Shown here: one piece after another, positions 20,497 through 29,689 of the stretch
Numbering within the stretch: position 1 is the stretch's first letter
Layout of the letters: the number at the start of each line of letters is the position of its first letter
Source of the DNA: Gracilaria vermiculophylla
Taxonomy: Eukaryota > Rhodophyta > Florideophyceae > Gracilariales > Gracilariaceae
DNA: 64,000 nt
Direction of reading: 5' to 3'
NCBI GenBank assembly: GCA_019155205.2
Contig: JAHNZQ020000049.1
Location: 1,705,238 to 1,769,237, forward strand
Program-made: the position numbers and the translations under genes
Notes under the pieces: generated by a model
The model's input: only the letters and a program-made list of their open reading frames with translations
Told to the model about the DNA's origin: nothing
The model's database searches: none

Positions 20497-20814
20497 GGTG
20501 AGGGGGGGGGAAGGTTCTCGCGCGAGGAGTGCGAGCAATGGGGAGGGGAGAGGATGACGGGGGCGGGAACGCACAGGGCGCGGGAGGGGGGCGGGAGGAG
20601 GGGGGAAAAGGTTGGCGAGCGTGGAGCGGCGGAAGCGTTTATGCACGGCGAGCGCGCAGGGAAGCGGGGGGGGTGGGGGGCTGTGCGGCGATGAACGTGG
20701 AAAACGAGGCGTTGGGGGCTTAAAGCGGGGGGGGGCGCAAAAAGGGAAAAGCGCCCAAAAGGGGGGCGCGCGCGCGTGGCGCGTTCAGCAGCGGGCGCGG
20801 CACGCGCGCGGCGC

Positions 20815-20817
<3 letters not shown>

Positions 20818-20859
<42 letters not shown>

Positions 20860-20930
20860 GCGGCGGCGGCGGCGGCAGCGGCAGCGGCAGCGGCAGCGGC
20901 GGCGGCGGCGGCGAGTGCGGCGACGGCGGG
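20818..20930. repeat. GCG trinucleotide repeat block
   Basis: Long (GCG/GCA)n run with few interruptions. It could form hairpins or quadruplex-like structures and would be translated as poly-Ala or poly-Arg if read. Confidence 0.9.
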
Positions 20931-21444
20931 GGGGGGGGGCGCGGCGTGGCGCGCGAAGCATGCGCCGCAGCGGCGTTACGTGTGGGCGCGACGCGGCGCG
21001 GCGGTGTAATTGGCGGCGGCGCGTGGCGGCGGCGCTTGCGCAATGAGAGCGAATCTGCGCGCGCTGACAGCGCGCGCCGCCGGCACGCGCGTGAGGTATC
21101 GCCGCGCTCGCGCGCGCGCGCGCGACGATCGCGCAGCGCGGCGCGGCGCGGCGCGCTGCGGCGCGGCGCGGTGAGCGCACCGGTAAACGGCGGAGCCGCG
21201 GGCGCGGCGGCGCGGCCGGCGGCGCGCGCGCGCGGTCGGCGGCGTGCATTAACCGCCGAAGGTACGCCACGCGCGCTACTGCCGCCAAAGTGCGCCGCGC
21301 GCGCTACTGGCGCCAAGTGCGCCGCGCGCTGTGGCACTGTACCAACCGCATCGCGCACTGCGCGCGCGCCGCCGCCAACTGTCATTTTGGCGCGCGCGCC
21401 TTTTTCGCCCCACCTCTTCCATGTGGCTCTGTAAACCAGCACGC

Positions 21445-21486
21445 CGCGCGTGGCCGCGTGGCCGCGTGGCCGCGTGGCCGCGTGGC
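21445..21486. repeat. CGCGTGGC tandem octamers
   Basis: About five head-to-tail copies of an 8-bp unit upstream of the 2OG oxygenase start. Confidence 0.8.
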
Positions 21487-21591
21487 ACGGCCGCCGCGGC
21501 GAGGCGCGGCGCCGCAAGCCGCGCGCGGCGCAGCCGTCACCCGCTGCGCCTGTGCAGCCGGGCGCGGCAACGGCGCTGGCCGCGCGTCGCC

Positions 21592-22728
21592 ATGGCGCTG
21601 GTGCGCGACTACGCCGACGGCGACGGCGACGGCGACGGCAGCGGCGGCGTGCCCGTGGTGGACTTTGCGCCGCTGGCGGCGCTGCCGCTGGACGGGTCGG
21701 CGCCGTCGGCCGAGCAGCGCCGCCGCGCCGCGCCCGCCGCCGCGCGCATCGACGACGCCTTCCGCCGCCACGGCGCGCTGCTGCTGCGCAACTTGCCGCT
21801 GCCGCCCGACCAGCCGCGCGCCGCCTTCGACGTGGCGCGCCAGCTGTTCGCGCCGCCGCTGGCGCGCAAGCTGGCCGCGCTGCACGCGTACCACCCCGCC
21901 ACCAACTCGGGTTACATCGCGCCCGGCCGCGAGCTGCTCAACCGCGCGCGCCGCCCGGACGTGCGCGAGGCGTACAACCTGCACAATCCCGCCGTGCTGC
22001 CGCGCCGCTACGACCCCGCCGCGTACCCGCCCGCGTTCGAGCGCGCCGCGCTGCCGCTGTTCCACGCGCTGGCCGCCGCCGCCGCGCGCTTCGCCGTCGC
22101 CTGCGCCCTCGCGCTGCGCCTGCCGCACGACGCCTTCACCGCGCGCATGCGCCGCCGCGACCAGAACGTGCTGCGCCTGGCGCACTACCCCGCCGCCCCC
22201 TTCCACGCGCGCCGCAGCACGGGCGCCGACCCGGCCGCCGCCATCCGCGTCGGCGAGCACACCGACTACGGCTTCTTCGCGCTGCTGCTGTGCGACGCGC
22301 CGGGGCTGCAGATCGTGCCGCCGCCGCCGCAGCCGCGCGCGCCGCACGCGCGCGCGTGGCGCGACATGCCCGTGCCGCGCGGCGCCTGCGCGCTCGTCAC
22401 CCCCGGCGCGCTGGCCGCGCGCCTCACCAACGACGTGTGGCCCGCCACGCTGCACCGCGTCGTCGTGCGCGACGCCGCCGTCGCCGCGCGCAGCCGCTAC
22501 ACGCTCGTGTTCTTCGCCGACCCGGACCGCGCCGCCGTCGTGGCGCCGCACCCCGCGCTCGTGCCGCCCGGCCGCGCCGCGCGCTACGCGCCCATCTCCG
22601 CCGAGGCGTACGAGTATGCGCGCGTGCACGAGTCCATGGCGCCCGCGCCCGCAGCCGCCGACGCCCAAGCCGACGCCCACGCCCACGCCCACGCCCACGC
22701 CGACGGCGCGGCCGAGCGCGACGCGTAA
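21592..22728 (+). CDS. 2-oxoglutarate/Fe(II)-dependent oxygenase (IPNS-like)
   Basis: The 378-residue protein begins at ATG 21592; the upstream open frame is GC-driven. It has the N-terminal VPVVDFAPL motif of the isopenicillin-N-synthase/flavonoid-type DIOX_N domain and a C-terminal 2OG-FeII oxygenase core. The iron ligands are visible as HTDYG (His223, Asp225) and LHRVVV (His288), and Arg302 in SRYTLVFF should hold 2-oxoglutarate. The LRLAHYP strand and GLQI segment are family-typical. The C terminus is an Ala/His/Asp repeat from a GCCCAC hexamer run. The substrate is unknown; relatives hydroxylate or desaturate small metabolites. Alanine and arginine content is very high because the gene lies in the GC-extreme island. 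Confidence 0.92.
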   Translation: MALVRDYADGDGDGDGSGGVPVVDFAPLAALPLDGSAPSAEQRRRAAPAAARIDDAFRRHGALLLRNLPLPPDQPRAAFDVARQLFAPPLARKLAALHAYHPATNSGYIAPGRELLNRARRPDVREAYNLHNPAVLPRRYDPAAYPPAFERAALPLFHALAAAAARFAVACALALRLPHDAFTARMRRRDQNVLRLAHYPAAPFHARRSTGADPAAAIRVGEHTDYGFFALLLCDAPGLQIVPPPPQPRAPHARAWRDMPVPRGACALVTPGALAARLTNDVWPATLHRVVVRDAAVAARSRYTLVFFADPDRAAVVAPHPALVPPGRAARYAPISAEAYEYARVHESMAPAPAAADAQADAHAHAHAHADGAAERDA

Positions 22729-22832
22729 AAGCATAGCATTAGCGATGATGAGTTTAATGAGGTGGGGGTTAGAACAGGCAATGATAAACGCGGCGGCGGC
22801 AGTCCGAAACAGTGCAGCAGCGGCGGCGGCGC

Positions 22833-23549
22833 TCACGACGGCGACGGCGCGGGCACGGCGCAGCGCGCAACGGGGGGTGCGGCGGCGGGGGGTGCGGCGG
22901 CGGGGGGTGGTGCGGCGGCGGCGACGGCGGGGCGCGCCAGGCGGGCGGCGGCGCGGTGCACGCTGAGGATGTGGCGGCGGCGGTGGCTCTTCTGCTTGAA
23001 GCGCATGGCGCAGATGTGGGTGCAGGCGACGTGCGCGGCGTGCGGGCCGCGCGGGCACATGCACTCGGAGCACGCAAACGGGCGGTGGTTGAGGTGCACC
23101 ATGGACACATGGCGGTTGAGCCCGTCGCGGAACGGGAAGCTCTTGGCGCAGCGCGCGCAGCGGTGCTTGCGCTCGTTGAGGTGCGCCACGCGGTAGTGCT
23201 TGTTGGCGTTGCCGCGCTCGGCGAAGCGCTTGTGGCACACGGCGCAGGCGAAGGGCTTGCGCGGCGGCGGCGCGTGCAGCGCGGGCGGCAGCTTGGCGGG
23301 CGGCGGCGAGCGCGCGGCCGCGGGCGGCAGCCGCGCGGGCGGCGGCGGCGGCGGCGTGAGCGACGACGCGTCGGACAGCGCGCCGCCGCGCGTGGCGTCG
23401 GTGAGCGCCGGCGACGCGGTGGGCGCGGGCGCGGGCGCGGGCGGTGGGGGGGGGTCGGGCGGCGACAGCAGAAAGGCGATGCTGAGCTTGTGCAGCGGCG
23501 GCGGGGGGGCGGCGGCGGCGGCGGGCATGGTGGCGGCGGCGGCGGGCAT
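22833..23549 (-). CDS. C2H2 zinc finger protein (three fingers)
   Basis: From ATG 23549 the ORF encodes 238 residues; Met8 (23528) is an alternative start. A Pro/Ala-rich N terminus precedes finger 1 (FACAVCHKRFAERGNANKHYRVAH) and finger 2 (HRCARCAKSFPFRDGLNRHVSMVH), written here by their Cys and His order. Then FACSEC starts a third unit whose normal body is replaced by a Cys-rich stretch. The functional third finger appears to use C-x3-C-x12-H-x4-H ending HILSVH. It probably binds nucleic acid in the nucleus; target unknown. It is convergent with the 2OG oxygenase (104 bp) and divergent from NAA40. No GT-AG intron explains the odd third finger. Confidence 0.8.
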   Translation of the reverse strand: MPAAAATMPAAAAAPPPPLHKLSIAFLLSPPDPPPPPAPAPAPTASPALTDATRGGALSDASSLTPPPPPPARLPPAAARSPPPAKLPPALHAPPPRKPFACAVCHKRFAERGNANKHYRVAHLNERKHRCARCAKSFPFRDGLNRHVSMVHLNHRPFACSECMCPRGPHAAHVACTHICAMRFKQKSHRRRHILSVHRAAARLARPAVAAAAPPPAAAPPAAAPPVARCAVPAPSPS

Positions 23550-23919
23550 GGCGGCGGCGGCGGCGGGAGGGGCGGCGACGCGGGGGGGGTGCAGGCGCGA
23601 CGCGGCGCGGCGCCGCTTTGTAGCGCGCGGGGCGGCGGGGAACGGCGGCGGGGAACGGTGCGGAACGCGCGGCGCGGTGCGCTCACCGCGCGCGGCGCGC
23701 TGCAAAACGCGCGGCGCGCGCGCGCGACGTGGCGCGCGACGCGCAACGGCTATAAATACGCCGATTACAGCGCGCGGCGCGGGGCGCGCGCGGCGCCACG
23801 CGGCGCCGTGGCGCGGCCGCGCCGACCGTTGCGTGCCGCCGACTCGCGTCGCCGCGCCGCGCCGCGACCGCGCCGCGCTGCCGCCGTGCGCCGCCGCCGC
23901 CGCCGCCGCCGCCGTGAGC
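23550..23919. promoter_or_regulatory. Divergent promoter between zinc finger and NAA40 genes
   Basis: This GC-rich 370-bp interval contains the TATA-like element at 23751 pointing towards NAA40. No equivalent was seen for the minus-strand gene. Confidence 0.5.
23751..23758 (+). promoter_or_regulatory. TATA box candidate (TATAAATA)
   Basis: A consensus TATA element stands out in otherwise almost pure GC sequence, 169 bp upstream of the NAA40 ATG. Confidence 0.6.
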
Positions 23920-24650
23920 ATGGCGCCGCCGTCCCCACCGCCGTCGCCGCCGCAGTCGCCGCCGCAGTCGCCGCCGCAGTCGCCGCCGCCGTCGCCGACG
24001 GCGCGCGCCGTGGTGGCCGCGGCGCGGCGGCACGCGCAGGAGGCGCGGCCGCTGGCGCCCGGCGCGCGCGACCTGCGCGTGTCGCTGCGCGCGGCGCCGG
24101 CCGTGGCGCCCGAGCTGCGCGGCTGGATGCTGCGCAGCGTGGAGCGCGCGCTGCGCCCGCTGTACGAGCGCTCCGCGCTGCGCTGGAGCGCCGCCGCCAA
24201 GCGCGCCGAGCTGGCGCACCGCCACCAGGCGTTCCTGCTCGTGCACCCCGCCGCGCGCGCGCCCGCGCGCGCGCCCGCGCCGTGCGCCTTTCTGTCCTTC
24301 CGCTGGCTCGTCGACGACGCGCGCGCCGTCATGTACGTCTACGAGCTGTTCGTGCACGCGGCGCACCGCCGCCGCGGCGTGGCCGCCGCGCTCATGCGCC
24401 ACGCCGAGGCGCTGTGCCGCGCCGTGCGCGTCGCCCACATCGTGCTCACCGTCTTCTCCGACAACGCGCCCGCGCTGCGCCTCTACCGCCACAAGCTCGG
24501 GTAAGTCGCGCGCGCACGCCGCCGCCGCCGCCGCCGCCGCTTGTCCCGCGCTGACCGCCACGCTGCAGCTTCGTCACCGACCGCACGTGCCCGACGCAGT
24601 TTGGCGCGCACCACACGGGCTACCAGATCCTCAGCAAGCACCTCGTTTAA
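23920..24650 (+). CDS. NAA40: N-alpha-acetyltransferase 40 (NatD)
   Basis: The CDS is join(23920..24500,24569..24650), 220 residues. The 68-nt intron starts GTAAGT and ends CTGCAG, and the phase-2 junction gives a Gly codon in the motif KLGF. After a Pro/Ser repeat (PPQSPPQSPP), the protein follows NAA40 closely. It has LYERSALRWSAAAKR (human MYEQSEWGWKDREKR), a FLSFRW strand, VYELFVHAAHRRRGVAAALM with the RxxG acetyl-CoA loop, LTVFSDNAPALRLYRH, and a C-terminal YQILSK strand. NatD acetylates the N termini of histones H4 and H2A. Its stop codon is only 4 bp from that of the opposite gene, so both transcripts must overlap. Confidence 0.93.
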
Positions 24651-24654
24651 AAGG

Positions 24655-25695
24655 CTACGTGCGCCGCGCCGCCGCCTGCTCCGCCGCGCCCAGCGCGTCC
24701 GCCAGCGCGTCCGCCAGCCCGCCGCCGCCGCCGCCGCCGCCGCCATCGCCGCCAGCGTGCAGTTGCGCGCGCGCCCACGGCGCGCGCGCCAGCGACAGCG
24801 CCGCCGGCTGCCGCGCCGCGCTCGTGGCGCGAGCCTTGTTGTGGCCGTGCGCGCCGTCTTGGCCGTCGTCGTCGCGCGCCACGCCGCCGTTGCAGTCGTC
24901 GTCGTCGTCGTCCCACGCGCTGAGGTCCGGGCGCAGCGACAGCACGCCGCCGCCGCCGCCGGCGTGGTCGTCGTCGGCGTGCGAGTGGTCGTGGTGCCAC
25001 GCGCCCACCTCGGGCCGCAGCGACAGCACGGCGGCGCCGTCAGCGCCGTCGGCGCCGCTGCCGCCGCTGCCGCCGCTGCCGCCGCTGCCGCCGCTGCCGT
25101 CCGCGGCGCGGTCGGCGCCGCGCGCGGCGTCGGCGCGCAGCAGCGCGACGCCGCGCGGCGCGCGCAGCTCGGCGATGGCGGCGAGGCGCTGCGTGGTGTC
25201 GGCGTGCATGGAGCTGAGCAGCTGCCAGCGCGCGGTGGACGCGGCGGCCACGTCGGCGCGCAGCCGCGCGCAGCGCGCCTCGCAGCGCGCCACGCGGCGG
25301 CGCAGCTCGCGCGCGGCGGCGCGCGCGTCGGCGGCGTCGCGCTGCGCGGCGGCGCGCTCGCGCGCGGCGGCGGCCAGCGCGGCGCGCAGCGCCTCGTTGT
25401 CCGCGCGCAGCGCGCGCAGCTCGCTCGCGCGCCGCTGCGACTGCCTGCTGCTCTCGGCCGCCGCCTGCGCCGCCGGTCAGTCGGGCGGCCGCGGCGCGCG
25501 GGGGCGGGGGGGGAGGGCGGCACGTACCTGGCGCACGGCGGTGAGTTGCTGCGTCTGCAGCTGCAGGTCGCGCATGACGTCGCGCAGGTGGTCGGCGTGC
25601 TTCTGCATGGACGCGCGCGCGCGCGCCACCAGCGCCAGCCACGCCAGCGCCGCGGCGCCCAGCGCCAGCGCCGCCCACGCCCACGCCCACGCCAT
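24655..25695 (-). CDS. Single-pass membrane coiled-coil protein with a duplicated C-terminal motif
   Basis: The CDS is complement(join(24655..25464,25528..25695)), 325 residues. The 63-nt intron starts GTACGT and ends GCGCAG, phase 0. Residues 6-25 are a Trp/Ala/Leu membrane helix at the N terminus. Residues about 28-150 form a heptad-rich coiled coil (Gln/Arg/Glu/Ala). A Gly/Ser run leads to two copies of a VLSLRP-x4-AW motif, each followed by Asp/His-rich acidic sequence (around residues 190-245). I do not recognise the family; a tethering or organelle-shaping role is a guess. The gene ends 4 bp from NAA40 and begins 51 bp from the PEX2 stop. Confidence 0.7.
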
Positions 25696-25698
25696 GCG

Positions 25699-25730
<32 letters not shown>

Positions 25731-25746
25731 GCGCGTGGGCGCAATT

Positions 25747-26604
25747 TTAGAGCGAGTCGAAGCGCAGGCGGCGCAGGCGCGCGGCGGCGCGGCCGCACGC
25801 GGCGCACGCGGCGGCGCGCAGCTGCGCGCCGCAGACGTAGCAGTACACGCAGCCGCACGGGTGCAGCGCGTGCAGCATGGCGGCGCCGCCGCACAGCGCG
25901 CAGGCGCGGCGGCGGCGCGCGGCGGGCGCGGCGGGCGCGGCGGGCGCGGCGGGCGCGGCGGCGCGGCGGCGCGCGGCGGCGGCGGCGGCGGCGGCTGCGG
26001 CGGCGGCGGCGGCGGCGCGCAGCGCGGGCACGAGCAGCAGCGCCAGGCGCGCCAGCGCGCGCCACAGCGCGTCGGCGCGCGCCAGCTCGCGCGCGGCGGC
26101 GGCCGAGGCGGCGGCCGCGCGGCCGCGCGGCGCGGCGGCGGGCGCCAGCTCGACGCGCGCGGCGCACAGCGCGGCGCTGGGGAAGCGCGCGCAGCGCAGG
26201 AAGGCGGCGCGCGCCAGCAGCGCGGCGGCGCGCAGCGCCAGCGGCAGCGCGCCGCGGCCGGCGGCGGCGGCGCGCGCCGCGGCGTACGGCAGCAGCGCGT
26301 GCGCGCACAGGTAGCGCAGGCGCGCGGCGCGCGACGGCGGCGGCGGCGGCGGCGGCGCGGCGGCGCGCGGCGCCAGCGCGTGCAGGCGCATGGCCGGCGT
26401 GGGCGCGGCGGCGCCCACGCCGTGCGCGAACGCCAGCAGCCGCAGCGCCAGCTGCAGCTCGGGCGCGGCGGCGGCGGCGGCGGCGCGCGCGGCCGCGCCC
26501 AGCGCGCCGCACGCGTCGGCCGCGCGCGCCGCCAGCAGCGCGTGCAGCTCGTCGTCGAGGCGCACGGCGTCCAGCTGCGCTGCGCGCGGAGCGCGCCCCG
26601 CCAT
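25747..26604 (-). CDS. PEX2: Peroxisome biogenesis factor 2 (RING peroxin)
   Basis: The 285-residue protein starts MAGRAPRAAQLDAVRLDDELHALL-like, matching the QLDALELN start of animal PEX2. It keeps the central ELARADALWRALARLALLLVPAL membrane region and ends with a RING finger. The RING reads CALCGG, then HPCGCVYCYVC, then CAAC. PEX2, with PEX10 and PEX12, forms the peroxisomal ubiquitin ligase that ubiquitinates receptor PEX5. In usual PEX2 the position after the third Cys is His (C-x-H); here it is Cys, a conservative zinc-ligand change. Alanine and arginine dominate the sequence because of GC pressure, and overall identity to other PEX2 proteins is therefore low. No intron was seen. Confidence 0.88.
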   Translation of the reverse strand: MAGRAPRAAQLDAVRLDDELHALLAARAADACGALGAAARAAAAAAAPELQLALRLLAFAHGVGAAAPTPAMRLHALAPRAAAPPPPPPPSRAARLRYLCAHALLPYAAARAAAAGRGALPLALRAAALLARAAFLRCARFPSAALCAARVELAPAAAPRGRAAAASAAAARELARADALWRALARLALLLVPALRAAAAAAAAAAAAAAARRRAAAPAAPAAPAAPAARRRRACALCGGAAMLHALHPCGCVYCYVCGAQLRAAACAACGRAAARLRRLRFDSL

Positions 26605-26797
26605 GCTGCCGCCGCTGTGCTCGTCACTCTGCTCACTGCTCTCTCTGCTCTCACTTGCTCATTGACTCGTTTTTATTGTGCCGCGCGCGCGCCGCTTAGT
26701 TGCGCGCTGCGCGCCGCTGCACGCTGCGCGCCGCCGCGCCTGCAGCGGCCGCCATCACGCGCCCGCAGCGCCGCCATCACGCGCGGCCGCGCCGCCA
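26605..26797. promoter_or_regulatory. Short PEX2 upstream spacer
   Basis: The 193-bp spacer includes an AATAAAAAC-like AT-rich element near 26671-26680 (read on the minus strand), about 70 bp upstream of the PEX2 ATG. Confidence 0.35.
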
Positions 26798-27260
26798 TCA
26801 CGCGCCGGCGCCGCAGTACGCGCCGTACGCCACGTCCATCGCCTTGAGCGCTGCCGCCGCAAAACAGGCGCGCGTCAGCTGGCGAACCGCCCACGCCCGC
26901 GCGCAAGCGCGCCTCACGTACCGATGGGCGCCACCAGCATCTGCCCCGCAAACTTCATCGCCTCTGCGCGCTCAGCGCCGGTCAGCTCGCCGCCGCGCGC
27001 GCCGCTCGCCGCGCGCCGCACCGCGCAAACGCACTGGACAGCGGCTGCCGCGCCGCGGCGTACGCCTCCGCGCACGCGCGCGCCGCGTCGCCGCGCCGCG
27101 CGCGCGCCGCGCGCTCGCAGTAGTGCGCCAGCGCCGCCGACGCCGCCACGCCGGCGCCCACCACGGACACGCCCACCACCACCGCCTTCTCGTTCGTCGA
27201 CAGCTCCATCGTCAGCGCCTTCCCTCGTCGCGATCGCGCCCTCACTCCCGCCGCCGCCAT
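26798..27260 (-). CDS. Small membrane protein, frame break unresolved
   Basis: From ATG 27260 (27296 and 27209 are alternatives) a frame encodes a basic leader and one membrane helix (KAVVVGVSVVGAGVAASAAL), then an Ala/Arg-rich region, and stops at 26982. Sequence 26922-26985 in another frame (LTGAERAEAMKFAGQMLVAPI) joins perfectly, through a 71-nt intron (26921-26851, GTACGTGAG to GGCGGCAG, phase 1), to a last exon reading ALKAMDVAYGAYCGAGA and stop at 26798. The two parts are therefore probably one gene. The frame shift around 26985-27010 may be a sequencing indel in GC repeats, a missed tiny intron, or a real mutation. The family is not recognised. Confidence 0.5.
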
Positions 27261-28048
27261 CGCCGCCGCCGCGCCGTATTCAGCCGGCGGGCGCATTGCA
27301 CAGCTAGTACACGTGTCCCCGAACACACGTACACACGTTACCACGTACACACAGCCAGCTGCCATGCACCCAACGCCATCGGCCATCGGCCATCGGCCAT
27401 CGGCCATCGGCCATCGGCCACCGAAAGGCACGCCGCAAAGTACGCGCTTTGTGCATTGCTTTCTCAAGTCTGTCAACGACGCGCAATGCAACTGCAACGC
27501 ACATTCGAGTTGCCACTGCCACAAGTACTGCATGCAACGCGTTCCAGTTTGACCTCGTTGCAGCGAACAACCACTCGGCCACCCCGCTCACCATTTCTCC
27601 GCTTCTTCAACGCGTTGCTCACGTTTGAGTGCCGTCGAAAAGGAGCGAGTGCACCAACAAAACTGTCAGCCACAAGCAAGCAATCACCACAGCGTTTAGC
27701 TCCAATGCGTCAAATGTTCATGACTCAGCTCTCAACTTTCCAGTCATCCGCGTCGACCAAGCTTGCGAGCAAAAGAAAGCGAAACACACTCCGCGCCCTG
27801 CTCATCATGTATCATACACTTTATCTACAATGCTGCAAATACTGCCACGGCTGCCATGAAACCAACCTTGAGTGTCACGGGTGCCTGTCTTGTTCACTCG
27901 CCCAACGCCATGTCGCACACCGTTTGCACTTGCCATCCAGCCACCCAACGATATCAACTGCTGTGCACACGCTGGCGCCGAGTGCGCTTGGCCACAATGC
28001 AATCGCGCAACAACACCCACTCGCTCTCGCCACACGCGTGCTCAACGC
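27261..28048. other. Intergenic, with a heptamer repeat
   Basis: No gene is supported. Composition drops abruptly from almost pure GC to about 50% after 27.3 kb, and the CGGCCAT heptamer array lies at the transition. Plus-strand open frames appear to be shadows. Confidence 0.45.
27375..27421. repeat. CGGCCAT heptamer array
   Basis: About six to seven perfect tandem copies of a 7-bp unit at the edge of the GC island. Confidence 0.9.
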
Positions 28049-29067
28049 CTATCTCCACGCCGCCGGAAGCCGACGAAGCGCGTCGGCCTTGAGCGACGCG
28101 TCCAAGCGCCAGCAAATCGGCTCGTTGCCCGTTATTCTGAACACCACAGCTTCAAGCACGCGGAAGAAACCACACCGGTCCAAAACGCCGTTCCACCACC
28201 CCGAAAGAATGCAGTAGTTGCCCGCGTACGCGCCGCTGCTGCGGTGGTGCGCAGCGTGCGCCTGCGGCGTCACAATGATGCGCGCCCTCTGCAGCGCGCG
28301 CACCCACGGCGCGGCGCGCGTCATGTGCGCCTGCCGGTGCGTCTCCTGCGACACCACAACGAACAGCACAAACGACGCGTAGAACGCCTCCACGGGCGGC
28401 GGCAGCGGCGCCGCCAGCGCCAGCAGCAGTTGCGGCGTCGCCACAAGCGCCAGCCTGTGCAAGTTGTTGGCCGTGTCGCGCCACGTGATGGTCCACGGGT
28501 ACTTGTGGTGGCCCTGAAACGCGTCGATCTGGTCTGCAACAAAACCTCAGTCAGCAAGCTGCACCGCGCCTGCGTCGCACGCGCGCGCACGCGCAGCTGC
28601 TACTTACATCCTACCACCGGCGTGTGCTTGGATCCGTAATTGTCCACCGCATGATGGTACACGCCCACGGCAAAGTCGGTGAACACGTAGGAGGCAAGGA
28701 TAAGCGACAGGTCGCAACCGACATCCACCGCGCCGTGCACGGCCGAAAACACGTCAACGAGTGCGCCCAGCGAGGCGGCCGCGAACGTGAGCAGCAAAAG
28801 GCGCTGCTGAGCGGTGCTTTGCACGCTGTCGCCGTCGGCGGTCAGTTGAGGTGCGGCTGACGGCTTCCTGAATGGCCGCTTTGCCTGGGGGGGTGACGGC
28901 GCGCTCGGCGGACGCAGTGTTTGCGTGCATGTGGGCACACTTCGCCCACATACGACGTGGCTGAGGCGCGCAGCACTGGCGGGCGTGAGCGGCCGTGTGA
29001 GGCTGCTCAAGTGCACTGCGGATGCGCATCGCACTGGCGCCGCCGCCGCGAATGCTAGTAGCGACAT
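28049..29067 (-). CDS. FAD4/Kua-type fatty acid desaturase, plastid
   Basis: The CDS is complement(join(28049..28533,28608..29067)), 314 residues. The 74-nt intron starts GTAAGTAG and ends GTTGCAG, and the phase-1 junction restores a Tyr codon. The first 80 residues are Ser/Ala/Pro/Arg-rich like a transit peptide. The body matches plant FAD4 and TMEM189/Kua: a YHHAVDNYG motif, IDAFQGHHKYPWTIT, an ETHRQAHMTR His motif, and QAHAAHHRSSGAYAGNYCILSGWWN. FAD4 introduces the trans-3 double bond of phosphatidylglycerol in plastids, while animal TMEM189 makes plasmalogens. The transit-like leader favours the plastid enzyme. Several hydrophobic helices are present. It faces the TMEM223-like gene across a shared promoter. 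Confidence 0.9.
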
Positions 29068-29689
29068 GGCGGTTCAACACTTGCGGCCGCACTTGTGGCG
29101 GTTGCGGCGGTTGCGGTGGATGCGGCGACCAGCACACTACCGCGCGCCGCGCGTCGCCGAGCGTCAACCCAAACGTGACGGAGCTCCCTTAAACGCGCGT
29201 CGCGCTGTGAGAGCCCGCAGCCCCTTGGAGCCTCGGTCGCGCCGAGGAGCACAATGCGCGAATAACGGCGCGTGCGGCGCCCAACAGCGTGCGCGCGGCG
29301 CAGCGCCGCACGGGCGCCACGCCACGTCAGCAATCCTGTGGTGCGAGCAGCTGACCCCACCGCGCCGCGGCGCGCATGCATTTCGCATCCCATCGCCGCG
29401 CCGTTCCGGCGCCCGTACCGTCGCGCGCCGCCCAATGGCAGCGCTGCACTTGCACCTTCAGCAGCCGCTCCGGCTCCATGCGCCCGCGCGCCCGCGCGCC
29501 CACGTGCACACGCCCACGCGTGCAATGCGTGCACGCGTGCTCAAGCTGCTCTCCAACTTGTGTGGCCGCGTACACGTGGCATCGCTCCCAGCTGACCGCT
29601 TGTCATCGGTCGCTCGCTCGCTCGCAAGCGCGCGCGCGCGCGCCGCGCTGCGAGCCGCACCCCCACTTGCGCCGCCGTCGCAGGTCGTC
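29068..29689. promoter_or_regulatory. Divergent promoter region
   Basis: This interval lies between the desaturase and the TMEM223-like gene. An in-frame ATG at 29525 would extend the latter with a basic, mitochondrial-like leader, so part of this region may be coding. Confidence 0.4.

Larger units (their letters stand above)
20497..21591. promoter_or_regulatory. GC-extreme divergent promoter region
   Basis: The 1.1 kb between the lipase ATG and the oxygenase ATG is almost pure G+C. It holds GCG triplet runs (20818-20930) and a tandem CGCGTGGC octamer block (about 21445-21486). Open frames are present on all strands because stop codons are rare, so none was called. Confidence 0.5.

Noticed and set aside
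20720..24560. Very long overlapping open frames on both strands (up to several hundred codons)
   Set aside because: They arise because stop codons are rare in near-pure GC sequence; only frames with conserved domains were kept.
20497..27300. Bacterial contamination or horizontal transfer of the GC-rich island
   Set aside because: Genes are eukaryotic (NAA40, PEX2) with spliceosomal introns, and the island is continuous with neighbouring eukaryotic genes.
27375..27421. CRISPR-like array
   Set aside because: Seven-base direct tandem units without spacers; an ordinary simple repeat.
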